Positions 11,351 through 24,810 of a stretch of 64,000 nucleotides of DNA are shown piece by piece (position 1 is the first letter of the stretch; every line of letters starts with the position of its first letter). The translations under genes were made by a program, and so were the position numbers. The notes under the pieces are model-generated. The model saw only the letters and a program-made list of their open reading frames with translations, ran no database searches and had not been told where the DNA came from. Origin of the DNA: Eumeta japonica (taxonomy: Eukaryota; Arthropoda; Insecta; Lepidoptera; Psychidae); NCBI GenBank assembly GCA_005406025.1, contig BGZK01000007.1, forward strand, positions 930,001 to 994,000, read 5' to 3'.

Positions 11351-12950
11351 GCTTCCTCGTAACAAAAATAAATTTATTCAATTATTTAGATAGCCATAGC
11401 TTTCCTTTAGAATTGGGCCATTAAATGCACAGAGAATTTTTCAAATCCGACTGATAGTTCGAGAGATTAGCGCGTTCAAACAAATAAACAAATTAACTCT
11501 TCAGCTTTATATGTATAATAATAATATAGATATTTAAATTATTTGATATAATATGTCAATACCCAAAACTCTACAGTAAACAGTTAGTGACAATGGAAAT
11601 AACGTTTAACATTTTTTTTTTCCAATAATAATTTACCATATTGTCTAATTTGCACATCCCGGCTTATATACAAAAATTTACATTAAATTTCTCTTGTGCT
11701 ATTGATGTAATGGATACGGTACTCATTAATAGATTAAATAATGCAGGAGCGCCTTTAATGAGTTTTGTCCTATTTTTTAAATATAATTATCTCGTGATTT
11801 CGTTAAATTTTTAACTTTGTATATAAATAAAAACTGTACACGGCTGTACATTTTTCGAACTTGAAGATAACATTTTTGTGCGGCGTTTTATTATATATAC
11901 ATACAGACATTACGACTAAGCTGAGCATCTAGAAGTCATGTTAGAATTTAATTGTATAGATGTTGTATGAAAGAAAGGTCGTTCGATATAAAAGGGAAGA
12001 TTTTTTTTCTGTATACAACCGATCCTAGCTGCAAATATAGTTTATTAATGAAATAATTATGAATGAACATAATTAAAGGACCGATCGTTCGATTTACAAA
12101 ATCATTCCCTGTCCACTCAGGTAGAGCCACGAGCACATTCATTATTAACGAGTCCGCTATTCATTAATGAAATAAATATTAAATATCGTACCAAAATGCG
12201 CCACAAAGATGCTTAAACAGGTACTTTTGTTCTTATGACAATAAAGAATCTTAATGTGATAAGTACTCATTCGCACAATCTAAATTAAATCATATTTCAA
12301 GGGCTTAGAAACTATTTTACGTTTTGAAAACTTTTATAAGTTACATCATCGTGAACCTTAACGTGGCGTCGGGTTAGCCGTTGCGAAACGAAGACGGGGG
12401 TATTATAATTAATAAGAAATATGACATAAAAGGTTCAACCTTATGAGTAAGTAATAATATTAAGGAATACAGAGTACCCTCGAGTACTTCACGCGTTTCA
12501 TTTATCAAGAGCATCCCAGCGGCCTGAACATCTCAATTCTTGAGCGGTACCATGTCCTCGTTTTCCAAAGGAATATTTAATAAAATTACATTACTTTTCG
12601 TAATCTATTGTGCTTTAATTAATATTATCGAATTATTCGTCTTTACGCGTGAGTAAATCTTGAGTATCTTTGGAACGAATGGACTTATTTGAATCAGGCT
12701 TGCGGCGTTCAAAAGGACTTGACTGAGCGTACATTTATTGAAAGTTTACCATCAATCGATTGAAATCAGATAGAAATCTCAAACATAAGTTTGCGAAAAA
12801 AGGATTTTTTAAAATAAAATTTAAATTACTAGGCGGTGAATTCTAAAAATATAGTCAGCTTTGTTACTAATAAAAGAACGACGAATGTTGTAAACTTAAT
12901 GATAAAACTGTCAGCATTAAGTTTTTTTTTTTAAATCGCTATTTTTACAA
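11350..12950. other. AT-rich intergenic stretch with a small GC-richer block
   Basis: No gene. A GC-richer, potentially regulatory piece lies at about 12,350-12,560. The minus frame 11,948-12,142 has no recognisable features. Confidence 0.45.
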
Positions 12951-12954
12951 TGAA

Positions 12955-13320
12955 CCCTTATAGGTTCGCTATGTTCGTTCGGTTGCTCGTTTTTCTGCTT
13001 GCCTGGTTGCGGTTTAGCTCCAAAACTCTTAGTATTAGAAAACTATAATTGGGTATCGATAAACATATTGACCATGCCGATAAAGCACTAGAATAAAAAC
13101 TTGAAAAAAAAAATTTAAGGTACCTCCCCTAGACCGATGGGGATAATTTATTTTCTCGTCTACCTCTTTGTGTGGAGTATCGTTGCATAGCTCGTTCAAA
13201 ACTTTGCGGATCTATGAAAACCATTTTTAAATTTAGCAGTTCGGGAAATATTAAGCTTTAAAATGCAAATTTTTGTTAGAATCTCGCCCTCCTATCTGCC
13301 AGCTAAGTGGAATAACCAAT
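12955..13320. repeat. Interspersed repeat remnant
   Basis: Blocks such as AAAACTTGAAAAAAAAAATT, GGTACCTCCCC, TCGTCTACCTCTTTGTGTGG and ATTAAGCTTTAAAATGCA match, from memory, a non-coding repeat often met in insect intergenic DNA. I cannot name its family or confirm it without a repeat library. Confidence 0.4.
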
Positions 13321-14180
13321 TAGGTGGATATCTAAAAGAAATTCACAGCACTAGTATATACAACGTAATTGCAAAGGAGACTGTCACAACTAATTAAGCT
13401 TTAATAATTGAAGAGTAATATTGGACCATATTTTTAAAATGTAATTGGAGAAGTAAAAAGTAAAATTTTGTACAAATTCAATTAAAAATTATTTGAATGA
13501 TGTTGTTGGTCGATTACAGTAGGGAGTAGGTAAATACTGATCTTTAACTGTTATTTAACCATTTAAAATTATGGAAATAAAAAATCACAACATCCTTAAC
13601 ACCCATCCTGAGAAGGCCCATTTTTAGAAATCATTAATGTGCCGTTAAACCGTAAACTCAATTAATAGCTTCATAATTCCGCATATTGTGACGGACAACT
13701 ACGGAATCCTAAGTTGCGCGTGACCCAAAACGCACTTGACCGATTTTAATTAATTAAGGCTTAAGTTAATTCTATGTAAATTGTAGTGATATTTACTTAT
13801 AACGAAACTTTTAATTCAATGTCTAACATCATGTAATACTTTGTAGTTTAGTTTCGACGAATACTCCTTTTACTTATATATTGTGCTCATTAGAAATAGC
13901 ATTTATTTACCTACATATAGGATTCATTTTCTATTTTTTTTATCTATATTGTTATTAGAACTTCTGCATAGCAGACTGGAAAATCCTACCTGACGATATT
14001 ATACGTCATGGTGTATGAACAATTTGATATGCTATAATGAAGAAATTTGAAACATGCCGTATTCCCTATTGTAATATATTTAAAATATCATTACAGAAAG
14101 AAGGAAACAAGTCCGATGTCATATTTCTTCTCAACGATATACCTTAAATGTAAATCATTGTTTCAACTCAAACAATTTCC
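13320..14180. other. AT-rich intergenic stretch
   Basis: Nothing recognisable. Confidence 0.5.
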
Positions 14181-15520
14181 GAAGATCTCCAATGGGTTGT
14201 TCGGGGCTCAGTGATTCAGCCGGCCATTAACGACATACATCTGGTCTGCTACACTCACCGATTAACTTACAAATCAACGAAAGGGTCTCCCGTATCTATT
14301 TTATTGTTTTTAATTAGTCTGCGAGTTTCGTTTATTTTTCTATCATACGTGGTTATGATCGTGAAAAAATTATATATCTGTTTAATTCAATTACGCAATT
14401 CAATATTGAGATCTGTATTTCTAATGTAATGCATAGGCTATTGCTCTATAGATTTTTCATGCAAGATTTCATATCAGTGTAATAAATCGCCTCTGCGATG
14501 TTTCAGCGGGCTATACATGGCTATACTAACATTTACAAGGCTCACGGAAACGTACACCAAATATCATAGGCCAAGTTTGAAATTTACGGGTTGTGATGAA
14601 GAGAACGGATTAAATACACGTCTATTCCGGTCAGACAAGAGAGGTTTATAAAAAGAGCTTATTATGCAAAAATTCCCCATTATTTGATTCTACTTGCGGA
14701 TCACTATAACACTCAATTGCTTTTCACAATAAATAGAATGAAAGTGATCTGCCACATTATGTGCTACAACTTTAAAGTGTAGGTTTGTCGTAACATGGCC
14801 ACTTTGGATCATGATTCCTTTTCACAAGAAGGTATTAGGCCATTGTTCTTACGGTTCCTCAATCAATTGTCAATGCAATAAAAAATACGGAGAATCTTCT
14901 TCACTGCAGAGATATTACCACATCGTCTTTCAGACAATTATTTTTTTTTATTATCGACATCAAGGGCAAATTTCTAAACTGCTGAATATGTAACGTAACC
15001 TTAAACGTTAGGAAAAGTAACCAACTAGATCAAAGATTTTCTCTTTTGAAAATAAAAATGTTTACAATCAAACCTAAAACCAAACAAACTATCTTACTAT
15101 ATTTAGGTGTACAATAAAGGCAGATTCTATTATCTCTGTCGCCATAGGCTTTTACACACCAAAATTACACTTAAACCTCAGAGCGGGACCAAAAATTACA
15201 TTTGATCATTTTATTTTTCAATTCTGTACTACGATATGTATTTCAATTAATGATTTGTCAAATAGTCATCAATTCGGCGATAACGCGCAACTTTCACAAT
15301 TTGACGTACTCTTCGCAACATGAACGAGTGATTAAATTTTACTTAAATCTACAACCCATCAGTCAGTTCGCCTGCGATAAAGCATTAAATTCAGTACTTT
15401 CTTTTTCGAAACCATGCTCTATCAACACGAACACCGCAGTCCGCTACGTTAGAAAGCATTATATTAAGAACCTTATAAAGTCACAAACAAATAGAATGTA
15501 AGGCAATATTTTGCCTAACT
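14180..15520. other. Mixed-composition non-coding stretch
   Basis: Small GC-richer patches (14,195-14,300; 14,480-14,640) lie between AT-rich runs. Short open frames (14,211-14,429; 14,811-14,993; 15,202-15,501) lack splice context and known motifs. A homeodomain-type ATTA core sits in GGCCATTAACGAC near 14,222; this is weak. Confidence 0.35.
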
Positions 15521-15870
15521 TAAGACCTTATCAGACGTCATCTTACGTGCGCAGCTAATAAGTAAAGTTTCATTTATTTACGAAGAATATTGCCCCATAA
15601 CTACGTAAAGAACATTCATCAATAACAATCCTATCAACGGAGACATTGCTCGACCCAATCAGCGAATGGGACGCGCAAGAACTCCCTAATGATGTTTTTC
15701 TGGGCACACGAAAGTTTTTTGTTGATTATCGGGGAGGTAATTTGACGTCCAATATCGAAGGCTGCTTACAAGGTAACTGAGCGCGCTCCATCGTTTTTTT
15801 TCCCGCCCGAAAAAAATGGGTGTTGTTCTGAAGCTAACATTACGCACCTGAAAATTGGAATATTTTACTC
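15520..15870. other. GC-enriched non-coding island
   Basis: It includes CGACCCAATCAGCGAATGGG (a CCAAT-type block), GCGCGCTCC and CCCGCCCG. The minus frame through it (15,686-15,883) is not recognisable. Possibly regulatory. Confidence 0.3.
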
Positions 15871-16600
15871 GGCAGTGCTTCAAAGTTTACGCGAGCTTTT
15901 ATCGAATGGAAAGTTGAACGGACGATTGTAACAATAATATGACTAACAACGAATTGAAATAGATTTATTTTAAATACTTATTCATTGGTTTATTTTAAAT
16001 AATTATTTATTGATTAAAACGTTTGTTTGTGGATTTCGGCCTTTGTTTTACAAACTGTTTTTATTGTTGACATGAAATCAAACACAGTTGTGGATATTAT
16101 TTTTTTCGTGCATATTTCCATTGCAAGAATTTGTGATTTTTTTTACATGAATGAAATTAAATATGGGACTAGTTAAATGCTCCAAATAATGTTGTATTTT
16201 TGCTTCCCATGTTAGATATCAATCAAAAAAATAGTATAAGTATATATTATATTTAAAATAAGACGTATTCCTTTTAGATTTTGCTCTAAAACATGTCAAA
16301 TAATAAATTTTCTTTGTCTCATCAGCAAAGTATGTAGATCAAAATGTTATTAAGTAATTTACAGTAGTAGAAAATTTTAGATATATTGATTTATAAATAA
16401 AAAAAAATCCAGTTGTTTATAATTTTTGGACAAACGAAAAAAAATTATTAGTAGCACCTCTCCTATACTATTAAGTTTTTATCACCTTACAACATGGATT
16501 CGTGTATACATCTTTTTGTAAATATTCACAATCTTCTTCTTTAATAGAACAACTTTACCAAAGTAGCTATAACAAAAATATGTCATTGAGAATATATTTA
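15870..16600. other. AT-rich intergenic stretch
   Basis: Nothing recognisable. Confidence 0.5.
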
Positions 16601-16619
16601 TAAACAATATAGAGACAAC

Positions 16620-17120
16620 CCTAGTAAATGATCGGCCAGACTGCAAGCGCGGGCGCGGTTAGGTCGCGGTGAGACGCGACAATCTCTTATCAGTGCAAAC
16701 TCGCATGGCGCGTACGCGGTTGACCACTTAGCTCTTTCCAAGTAGTACTGTACCGACGCATCGGCTGTCCTTAAGATCGTCAATACGATATTCCTACGTA
16801 GACTGTAAAACTTACATAAAAACATTTAACCACAGTAATCCTTAAGTTCTGGTCTAAGGCGCCAAAAAATGTACTCGCGCCCGGACAGCTTGAAGTAATC
16901 GGTAATCTATAGGGCTCATATTTTTCGCTGATGCGTCATCCTAAAACATCAAGGCGCGCGTAGCCGTTGGTCGTCTAGTGGCCGCAAAGGTTTCACTTTC
17001 ACTTGCCTAGTCACATCCGCTGATAATGTTTACCAATCCCGCAATGGCCCGCGTCTATTTTCGTTTGTGCGTTGCTTCCCGCATTTCTGTTTCGCCCCAT
17101 GTCCATCAGTTGTCTATGGT
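16620..17120. other. GC-rich non-coding island
   Basis: Dense in CpG (GCAAGCGCGGGCGCGG, GGTCGCGGTGAGACGCG, CGCATGGCGCGTACGCGG, AAGGCGCGCGTAGCCG), in contrast with AT-rich flanks. No frame looks coding. A regulatory block or CpG-rich promoter-like region is possible. Confidence 0.35.
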
Positions 17121-17735
17121 GTAAAGAACTGAACTATATTTTTTGTCAGGAAAATAGCGTAAACACATGCATATAGATTTATATAATTTGATAAATAAAT
17201 GTACAGAATTTTCCAATATATAAATTTTGTAAGGCAATATTTTCGTTTTTGTCTAACCTAACCTCAACTTACTATAAATCTTTTCGTCTCGCTCTGTTTC
17301 TGCTGCCGGTATTAAATTTTCGAATATTTTTCATGACGACCTTTTATTGCGTTTCGATGTATCTTATCCCATTCAACCTTTTATTTTACTATAATATTTT
17401 CTCGTTTAATCAAGCGAGAGATTTCTCCTTTATTTTGCTTAGATCCTCGCTCAATTTTTCGATTCCTTTTTAAGATTCAATAATAATTGTATCATACAAA
17501 CAAGCTTTCTTCCGTAACATTAGATTGGTTCTGTTTAATTTCAATCCATTATTTTTAAACTTTTTCTTTTTACCCTTTCTTTTAAATGTTTACGTACTTT
17601 ATATTTAATAAACGTTAGACAATTATTTAAAATTAATATTTTTACTTGATCTTGGAAATTGCCCACTTTCTCTCTCTCTATCTTCTATCCACCTGATCCC
17701 CCTCTATTAGATATTTTATTCCCTTCAAACAAGTC
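17120..17735. other. AT-rich intergenic stretch
   Basis: Nothing recognisable; the plus frame 17,249-17,473 is AT-rich and featureless. Confidence 0.45.
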
Positions 17736-17736
17736 G

Positions 17737-17840
17737 AAAATGCACTGGCGACCCATCTGGGGTTGCTAGTGTTCATGGTCAGCAGTGACTACTCTATGGC
17801 TCGCCTACTCGTCTGTCCCTAGATTATGCTATAAAAATTA
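17737..17840 (+). repeat. Short lepidopteran-type interspersed repeat
   Basis: A diverged copy of a sequence with the consensus flavour GGGTTGCTGGTGTTCATGG, then GGTGATCGCTTACCATCAGG, then CGTCTGCTCGTTTGCC and ending CTATAAAAA. I recall this as ubiquitous in moth and butterfly genomes. Here the pieces read GGGTTGCTAGTGTTCATGG, CTCGTCTGTCCC and GCTATAAAAA in that order. It is one of the better clues to the organism. Confidence 0.6.
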
Positions 17841-18980
17841 CTATTTATAATTTACTATTACCCCAACTACTATATTAAGAAACGAATTTATAGATTGATA
17901 TTTAATGTTTTTTTTATGTTTTAAGGTTAACTGAACTTAATAAAAACGAGAACATAAACTTTCAACAAAAGCATATTTTAATATTCTTTTGATCCATCTA
18001 TTAAGCTTGTATAGATTAGATGACTTCTATATTTTTTTATAAATAATCTACCGATTAGCAATAAAATGCCTTTGTCAACTTTTCATTTAAATCATTATCA
18101 TGAAAAATATACAATTAATGTAATTTTTTATGTTATATTGCCACCCGTCACAAAATTAACAAAAATCCCGATTTTTTAATATTATTTAAATTAAAAAATA
18201 AATGAAATAAAAATGTGAGATGTGTGTGGATAACTATCAAAATTGTATCAAAGATATTCAAAAGCATGTACCAGGGGCACTATTGGAGTACACTCTGAGA
18301 ATACTCAGTATCACCCATTAGGTCCCTAGCGAGTTCGCGGACGTCATTTCCTTTCAAATCAAAAGGAAACCATTCAAACGAAAAGCACGGTTGGCAGATC
18401 GCGTCGCGACCACGGTCAATGCATTTTCAATCTTGTATTATATTCATATTTATATTTTATTACTGAATGAAATGAGTTTAAATGTTATTTAAATATATTT
18501 GTATATGCATGTGTGTTAACATACCAATAACCAGCTGGCCCTTTGTTTCCAAATAAGTTTTGTTCACCGAAATATTTTGTTATAGTTACTTTCCTAACCA
18601 AAATCTTTTTATTATGTATCATTTTACTTTTTGTGTTGTGTATTATGTTTTATGTGGTACTGTCCTCAATAATGTAATTTGTGTATAACTAACAATGTAT
18701 GTACTTACTTAGACTTTCGATACTTATGAACGTATTTGGCCTTTTTGCGCACGTACGCGTAATAAATATAATCGCAGGAAAGTCTAATTTAGAAATAGAG
18801 CTAATACAAATTACTCCGATTAATACTTTCTTGACTTGTTTGTGAACATAAAGAGTTTAGCAATGGGTTTTGGGTTGCTAGCTTAAAGTAATGTTTATAT
18901 ATTTATTATATCTTAAAGGTGTTTTTAGCCGGTGCACCATCAAGTACACACATCGCTTAATACTTCTTTCTACTTATCTC
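17840..18980. other. AT-rich intergenic stretch with one GC-richer block
   Basis: No gene. A GC-richer piece at about 18,265-18,420 (GTCCCTAGCGAGTTCGCGG, GATCGCGTCGCGACCACGG) resembles the other islands. Confidence 0.4.
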
Positions 18981-18984
18981 GAAA

Positions 18985-19210
18985 TCAATGGCTAAGACGT
19001 AATTAACCGATTTCAAAAAAAAAGGAAAATGTTCTCATTTCGATTATATTATTATTTGTATGTTTATTACGTGATATCTTCGTTATTTGTGAACTGAATT
19101 AATTTTTTTTTGTTGAAATGGTTTACTCTTAAAATGGTCCCGTAGTTGCCAAATCAAGATCTCGGACAATTCGGGGGTTAAATTCAAATGTTATAAGTAC
19201 GTGTATTTGA
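18985..19210. repeat. Interspersed repeat remnant
   Basis: Phrases such as ACCGATTTCAAAAAAAAAGG, GTTCTCATTTCGATTATATT and AATGGTCCCGTAGTT resemble a common insect non-coding repeat recalled from memory (an ACCGATTTC...TTCTCAATTCG type). Family unassigned. Confidence 0.4.
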
Positions 19211-20040
19211 GCACTTTTTTAATTTATTCAGGTGTTTGCGTCTGGAGGATATCATGTTAAACGACTGAGCTGCTGATCGGAGCCACAGTACTCCTTAATG
19301 GTTAGAAGTTGGAAAATGATATTGCGATCTATAAACAGAAACGAATCTTCAATGGCTACTAGTGAACCCATCAACGTGGGATTATTTGATTCGTTTTGAG
19401 GAGTCTGATATATTAGACTGGTATCGAGAGTAAGATGATGGAGCCAAAAGGTGGATAGTGGAACTCTTCAGTAGTTAAGAGTAAGCCTCTCAAGCTTGGT
19501 TTCATTTATTTTTTTTTAATGAATCTTTTACATTCCAGGAGGTAGATAGTGGAAAACTCGTAAAATTATTACCGGTATGAAAATATTTAAACTCAACAAA
19601 ACAGAACGAATCGGGCAATATATTATTACGCATAAATCACAGGAGAAGTCGACAGCCAAACGTTAGAAGTACACGATATGAAAGTTCATCTCCTTCTTGC
19701 GACAACGAGTAATTTCAAGGATTCAAAACGTGAGTCCTTGAACAAGAAAAACAATTTACTCGTTTTAGTGCCATCCCGTTTCGCGCTATAAAAATTTGCT
19801 GATTAGACTATCACACGTACAAACGCATAAAAACTTATAAAGTGTGAACAGAACTCTAGATCTACAGAAAATCCTTTTCGAAAATGTTATAAAATCATCA
19901 TAACATACTAACAAAAAAAAATTAAGATCCTTGAAGACAAAGAATTTACTACATATACGATAGCGTCTACATTTACAGTCAGAATGTCAAAAAAAATAAA
20001 ATATTCCATTTTTACCACAAGTCGATCGCATTAACATGTA
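19210..20040. other. Non-coding stretch
   Basis: Mixed composition, no gene or transposon recognised. Confidence 0.45.
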
Positions 20041-20199
20041 AAGAGCTACCAATCTATATTAAAATTATATGTTTGTTGGTTATTGTGTACCCAATAATAT
20101 TTATTTTTCCCATCCATGTATAAAATCAACTGATAATTCTTGATAAATCGATACACACAAGTACAATATAAACGTAAAAAAGGGGGCGTGTGAAATTCG

Positions 20200-20590
20200 A
20201 AGCGTCTCTTTAGCGATACGCGACAGTTTTCGTCCCATAATGAAATTCCATCGGCACGAACCGCTACAGGATCCCAATTCTGATTCGGCTTTGGATCTCT
20301 CATAAAATTCGATGAATTTTACTCTTAACGTTTTCACGCAACACAAAGGAAATACAGTAATTTTGTTTATTTAATATGCTTATATTGTAAATTGTGCAGA
20401 ACAATAAGATATACGATTATGATAATAAGATATGTTATGATATAATTAGATATGTGAGAGTAATATCGTTTTGGAAAGGCACGGTATGTTAATCCTGATT
20501 CAGCTCTAAATCTGGGTTCGAGGACAAACCGCAAAATTTTTTTCATATCGAAAACATTGTCAATGAAAGTTGATTTTGTTTTCATGAGAT
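20200..20590. repeat. Two diverged copies of a short repeat
   Basis: Blocks at 20,255-20,325 and 20,490-20,560 share ATCC(C/T)..ATTC(T)GATTC(G/A)GCT...ATCT and a downstream AAAATT..TTTTT/ACTC pattern about 240 bp apart. Frames across them (20,046-20,303, 20,101-20,346 and 20,367-20,585 minus) are unlikely to be genes. Confidence 0.3.
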
Positions 20591-21870
20591 AGACAAAAAC
20601 CTTTTTTAACTAAAACTTAAAGTTTGAAAAAAAGTTGAATGTTTTGCGTTCTCTTGCTCTTTATTTATTAAAGGACCACCTACGCTTTTTACGAATATTA
20701 TAGGGAAAATCCCAAGATTTGTAAATACTATTAATATTTCTTATTTCTTACATACATATTTTAAAGTAAAATGGAAAGGTAAAATGATGATTTATATATT
20801 ATATGTTGCTTGTGTTACCTTTTTTCCTCTGAAGAACAAAAACAAGCGATATATAGATTTATGCATCTCGTTTTATTTGAAAGTTGTTTCGCATTAGGCC
20901 GGAGTATCTACAAAAATTTTATTAAATTATTTTTATATTGCTAATTATTATATTGAACAAAATCTAATTACGTATAGTCATATATGTATTCGTACGATAC
21001 ACAGATATATACTCAAAATTATTTTATATACGCTCCCTAAAATAAAATTAATCGATACTAAGAGAGTAGACAACATTTAGGCCATTTCCGAGAGAAAAAA
21101 ATCTGACGGAATTAATGTAAGAGAGGAAGAACCTCGTAAAGAACGGGGGCATCAAAGGACGGAATTAAATTGCTACTCATTACATTCTTCAGGATCTATC
21201 TTTTTTGATTTGCTAAATCGCCGTAGCATTTGTTGTGGCGCTTTCAAAAGGAAGCTTTTTAATAAAATCCTCTGTTTTCGTCGTGCAAGTGTCCTTACTC
21301 AAATTATAAATTTATTTCGTCATAATAAATTTTTGATCTTAGCCGGTAGAAAATTGGTAATATTAATTAATTGAATATTAATTTGACTGATTGAATTTAA
21401 ATATCAAGTTTAAGTATCATAACCTCTTTCAGTGGGTTTTTATCTCTTACATTGTATAATTAGACGTATTTCCTTGAATATTTATTTTTGTATTTGCGGT
21501 CATTGTAATTACTACAAGAATTACTTAAAAATCAAAGTAATATTTGGTAACTAGTGAGACAATCCACGGGTAATATTGAGACCTCATTAATTTCCTCATC
21601 GTTCTTGACATGCCCCTTTCGATTTAAAATTTTAGATTATACTCTTTGCTTATTGAGTAATGTTAATTTCTTTTATTTTTTAATTACGTCAAACATTAAC
21701 ATAATAAAATATTGTAATGCTTTTATTTTTTTTTGATTTAACCTCTAAGGACACTCATGATAACGATCGAGTTCAAGGTCTCAGCATTATTCTAGCTGCA
21801 GGTGGAGTTGTTCCAAATGAAATAGTACATAGAGTACATTGACAATTTCTGGAATGAATGAGAAAAAAAA
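20590..21870. other. AT-rich intergenic stretch
   Basis: No gene recognised; the plus frame 21,554-21,736 is AT-rich and featureless. A GC-richer patch lies at 21,110-21,260. Confidence 0.45.
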
Positions 21871-21879
21871 ATTACTATG

Positions 21880-22830
21880 AATGGTCAGAAATGAATTTAT
21901 TGTTTCTCAAAATATTCTCCGTTAGCATAAATGCGTTTTTAATACGCATAAACCAATTTTGAAAACATTTATGCCACTCCTCCCTGGTGACCTGGAAAAT
22001 TGTTTTATATCTTCAATAGCTTCCTCTGATTATGAAAATCATTGACAGCGTAATTGGTTCTTAATTTTTTCGGACAAAAAAAGTCACGAGGTGCCTGATA
22101 GGGACTATATGCAGGATTCCTCATAAATTCTACTTGTTTCTCTTTAAAAATATATTTGTTTATTCGGACGTGTGAGAACTGGCATTTTCGTGATTATGTT
22201 GTAATAGTAAAAAATAACCGTAAACCGACGTTTACAATTATATTTACGGAGTTCGTGAATAACTTCCGACATACAAATGACCGTGTTCCATTCACTAGTC
22301 ATGGTATGACAATTCTCAAGCTACAGTAGCCACGTCTCTAGTTTTTTTTTAAAAAGAAACAATCAACTGCTTATAGGCACTTCGCTCGTGTGCTACTTTG
22401 GTTGGTTTCGACTCATCTCGATCGACCCATACGGTCGATTGTTCCTTGTTTTGGCATTTAGCAATAAATCCAAGTTTCGTCACCATATTTTGTTGCTATG
22501 TCTCTCAGCAAATTTAAGCCTCTTCTTTGAATCTCGTAAATAATCCATTGTACAAAGTGCCGCGGTCCGTCTTTTAAGCGTCAATAAAATTATGTAGGAT
22601 CCATCGTGAGCACAGCTTTTTCATACCCGATTTATTGTATTTGACTTATGCATAAGTATGCTCAAATCTCATGGTGTATCACATGCCTGTACATTTCGAT
22701 CATACGCCCATAGCATCGATGTTTCTGTTGTTCACGGCGGTGGACGGGCGACCGTCACAGAATTCGTCACAGAGATTGATTGGACGGCGCTTGAATTCTG
22801 CAAACACGACACGAAATATTTAAAAGGATG
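21880..22830 (-). pseudogene. Degenerate mariner transposase
   Basis: Read on the minus strand, pieces of a mariner transposase appear in the right order across shifting frames: CDGRPSTAVN (end of the N-terminal DNA-binding half), CSRWIPH-like, GDETWIYC (first catalytic Asp region, about 22,475), PTKVA, ..HVATV.. / VNSEW, then VEFMRNPAYSPYQAP (normally PPYSPDLAP; about 22,120), EEWHKCFQNWFMR, and a terminal EYFEKQ near 21,900. Several stops and frameshifts make it non-functional, and the third catalytic region is altered (Tyr-Gln where Asp-Leu is usual). No terminal inverted repeats were located. It belongs to the Tc1/mariner superfamily, which moves by cut and paste at TA sites. Confidence 0.85.
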
Positions 22831-22859
22831 CCACAATGTAAAAACAATTGACAGGTAAA

Positions 22860-23640
22860 TGAAAGCAACTATATTCTACAGCCAAAGAGTTCCGTTTCCA
22901 AGCTTACTAATTTCTTTTTAAATATTGTTTATGTAAGTGGCCAGCCAGAAATTTTTAGTGCGCCCTACGTTTTAATCAGTATTGATTACTCAAAACTAAG
23001 TTTAAACTTAAGTAATGTTGCCACGATATTAGGGACAAACTTAATCGGAGGATGCCAACAGTTTCGTTTTCCTTAGTTGCATAAAATTTACTTGTATAGG
23101 TTAATCAAATGATGGTGCCTTAAGAAAGGAAGAAGAAGAAAAAATGTTTCACTTTAGTAAGTTGTATACACAATATAAATGAGACATTTTATAAGCCTAT
23201 TACACTTCTAAGTGATAAAGTATAACTTAAGGGGTTTCGTATAATAAGATTTATAAAATTAAATTTTTTAAATCTTATTATGCATTGACGTTATTAGTTT
23301 GTAAGCAACTTATTTTAATAATAGAGGTAAAACAATTTATATTTGAAATAATCTACTTGAAACAATAAAGAAACCATTTTAAATAAAATTAATGCTACAT
23401 TGCTTTTGTTTAAGTATTATCAAATTACCGGAAAAACTTCTTAATAAAATGCAGGCATACCAGGAGTCCATATATTGATGAAATAAAGGAAATCCGAATA
23501 ATGCCCACGGTCTAAGAAAATGTAAAGCTTGGATAGAGACAAGGACGTTCTAAAAAAAAAAGAAACAACAAAGTTACACAAAAGGCAAAGCTTCAACGAC
23601 CAAAGGCGACAACAAAGAAAATTCAGCATTAGTACAAATT
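22860..23640. other. AT-rich intergenic stretch
   Basis: Nothing recognisable. Confidence 0.5.
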
Positions 23641-23910
23641 CGCCGACCGAAAGGTCGGCATTAATCAGTTGCCCGTAAAACAGGCTAGCCGGAGATAAGC
23701 CCGGCGCGGTCGCGCGACGTCGCGTGACGTCCCGGCCCCGCGCCCCGCCCCGGCCCGCCGCCGGCTTCAAAGGCACGACACCAGGACTAATTGCGCTGAA
23801 GTTATCGTGGGGGTAGAACTCGCCGATCCCGTTGGTTCTATAGTTTCGCTTTCTTCACAATTAGCGTGATTGGCCAGCGGTATTTGCTCTTTTTGATCGT
23901 TCTGTCTCTT
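23640..23910. other. GC-rich CpG island-like block
   Basis: One of the most GC-rich stretches of the window (23,700-23,765 is nearly all G/C). At 23,643-23,660 is a short perfect hairpin, GCCGACC / GAAA / GGTCGGC. Minus frames span it (23,441-23,776; 23,767-24,057) but have no recognisable domain and depend on the G/C run. It may be regulatory or promoter-associated. Confidence 0.35.
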
Positions 23911-24440
23911 ACGTACCATGGGGTTTTTAATTGATGCAACTAAAGGAATGGTTTTTTTCGTTTCGAACGCAAAGATTGAAGAAGGATAAGAAAGGAATTC
24001 TGGTCCCTTTTTCAATTTCTCATTGACGAAACGAAAACATTCCCCAAACGTTATCAAGGAAAATTTGCTTGCTGCTCTTAAAAATTATATAAAAATATTT
24101 CAATTAAAAATATTTCATTGGAAACAAAAAGACATTTTATGATCATTAAGTAATGTGTAAGTTTGCAATTGTATCTTTCAAAAAAAATGTTAAAATAGGC
24201 TGTAATAAGAAATAGATGCTTATGTACCAAAAATATACAAATAAATATTATCAAAGTTACTCAACATCCACCAATAAAAACAGCCTTCATTATTTTCAAA
24301 TTACAATATACTAAATTTCTAATATCGTTAATTGTAATTAATGTTCCAATCTATAGACACTTCTTTAAATACACCAAATAATTTAATGACAAAAATTTTT
24401 GAATAATTCACTCTACGAAAACAACTTTAGCAAGGCTTAA
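23910..24440. other. AT-rich intergenic stretch
   Basis: Nothing recognisable. Confidence 0.5.
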
Positions 24441-24810
24441 AGTTCGAAGCTCCCGCACAGTGCATTCATTCGCTCTTGACATCGTCTTCGAGTGCGGCAG
24501 TAGCGGGGCTTTAAAGGTTTTTTTTTAAAACACTCACCATAGCAGCCGAGTCTGAGAACTGGCGCTGTGTCAGCACTTTCGTCCGAGCGCTGACACATCC
24601 CCCACCGCGCGCCGACTAGGACAAAAGAGATCTACGAAAAGAGCCTTTGATAATAATGTTGCTATTAGAATTCGGGTGGCGGGTGATTCATCGAGGGGCT
24701 CGAATTGAATGGTTGGCCCGGGAAAATGTAGGGGTTTCGATAGCGTCTTTATAAAAAAGAAAAATGTTGTCAGGGTGTCGGGATACCTAGGGAAACACTG
24801 CATTCGAACA
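24440..24810. other. GC-enriched non-coding island
   Basis: It contains GAGCGCTGACACATCCCCC, GGGTGGCGGGTGATTCATCG and GGCCCGGG blocks. The minus frame at 24,570-24,803 lacks recognisable features. Candidate regulatory element. Confidence 0.3.

Noticed and set aside
20440..20540. tRNA-like GGTTCGAGGAC box
   Set aside because: No matching A box or cloverleaf arms around it; resembles a repeat block instead.
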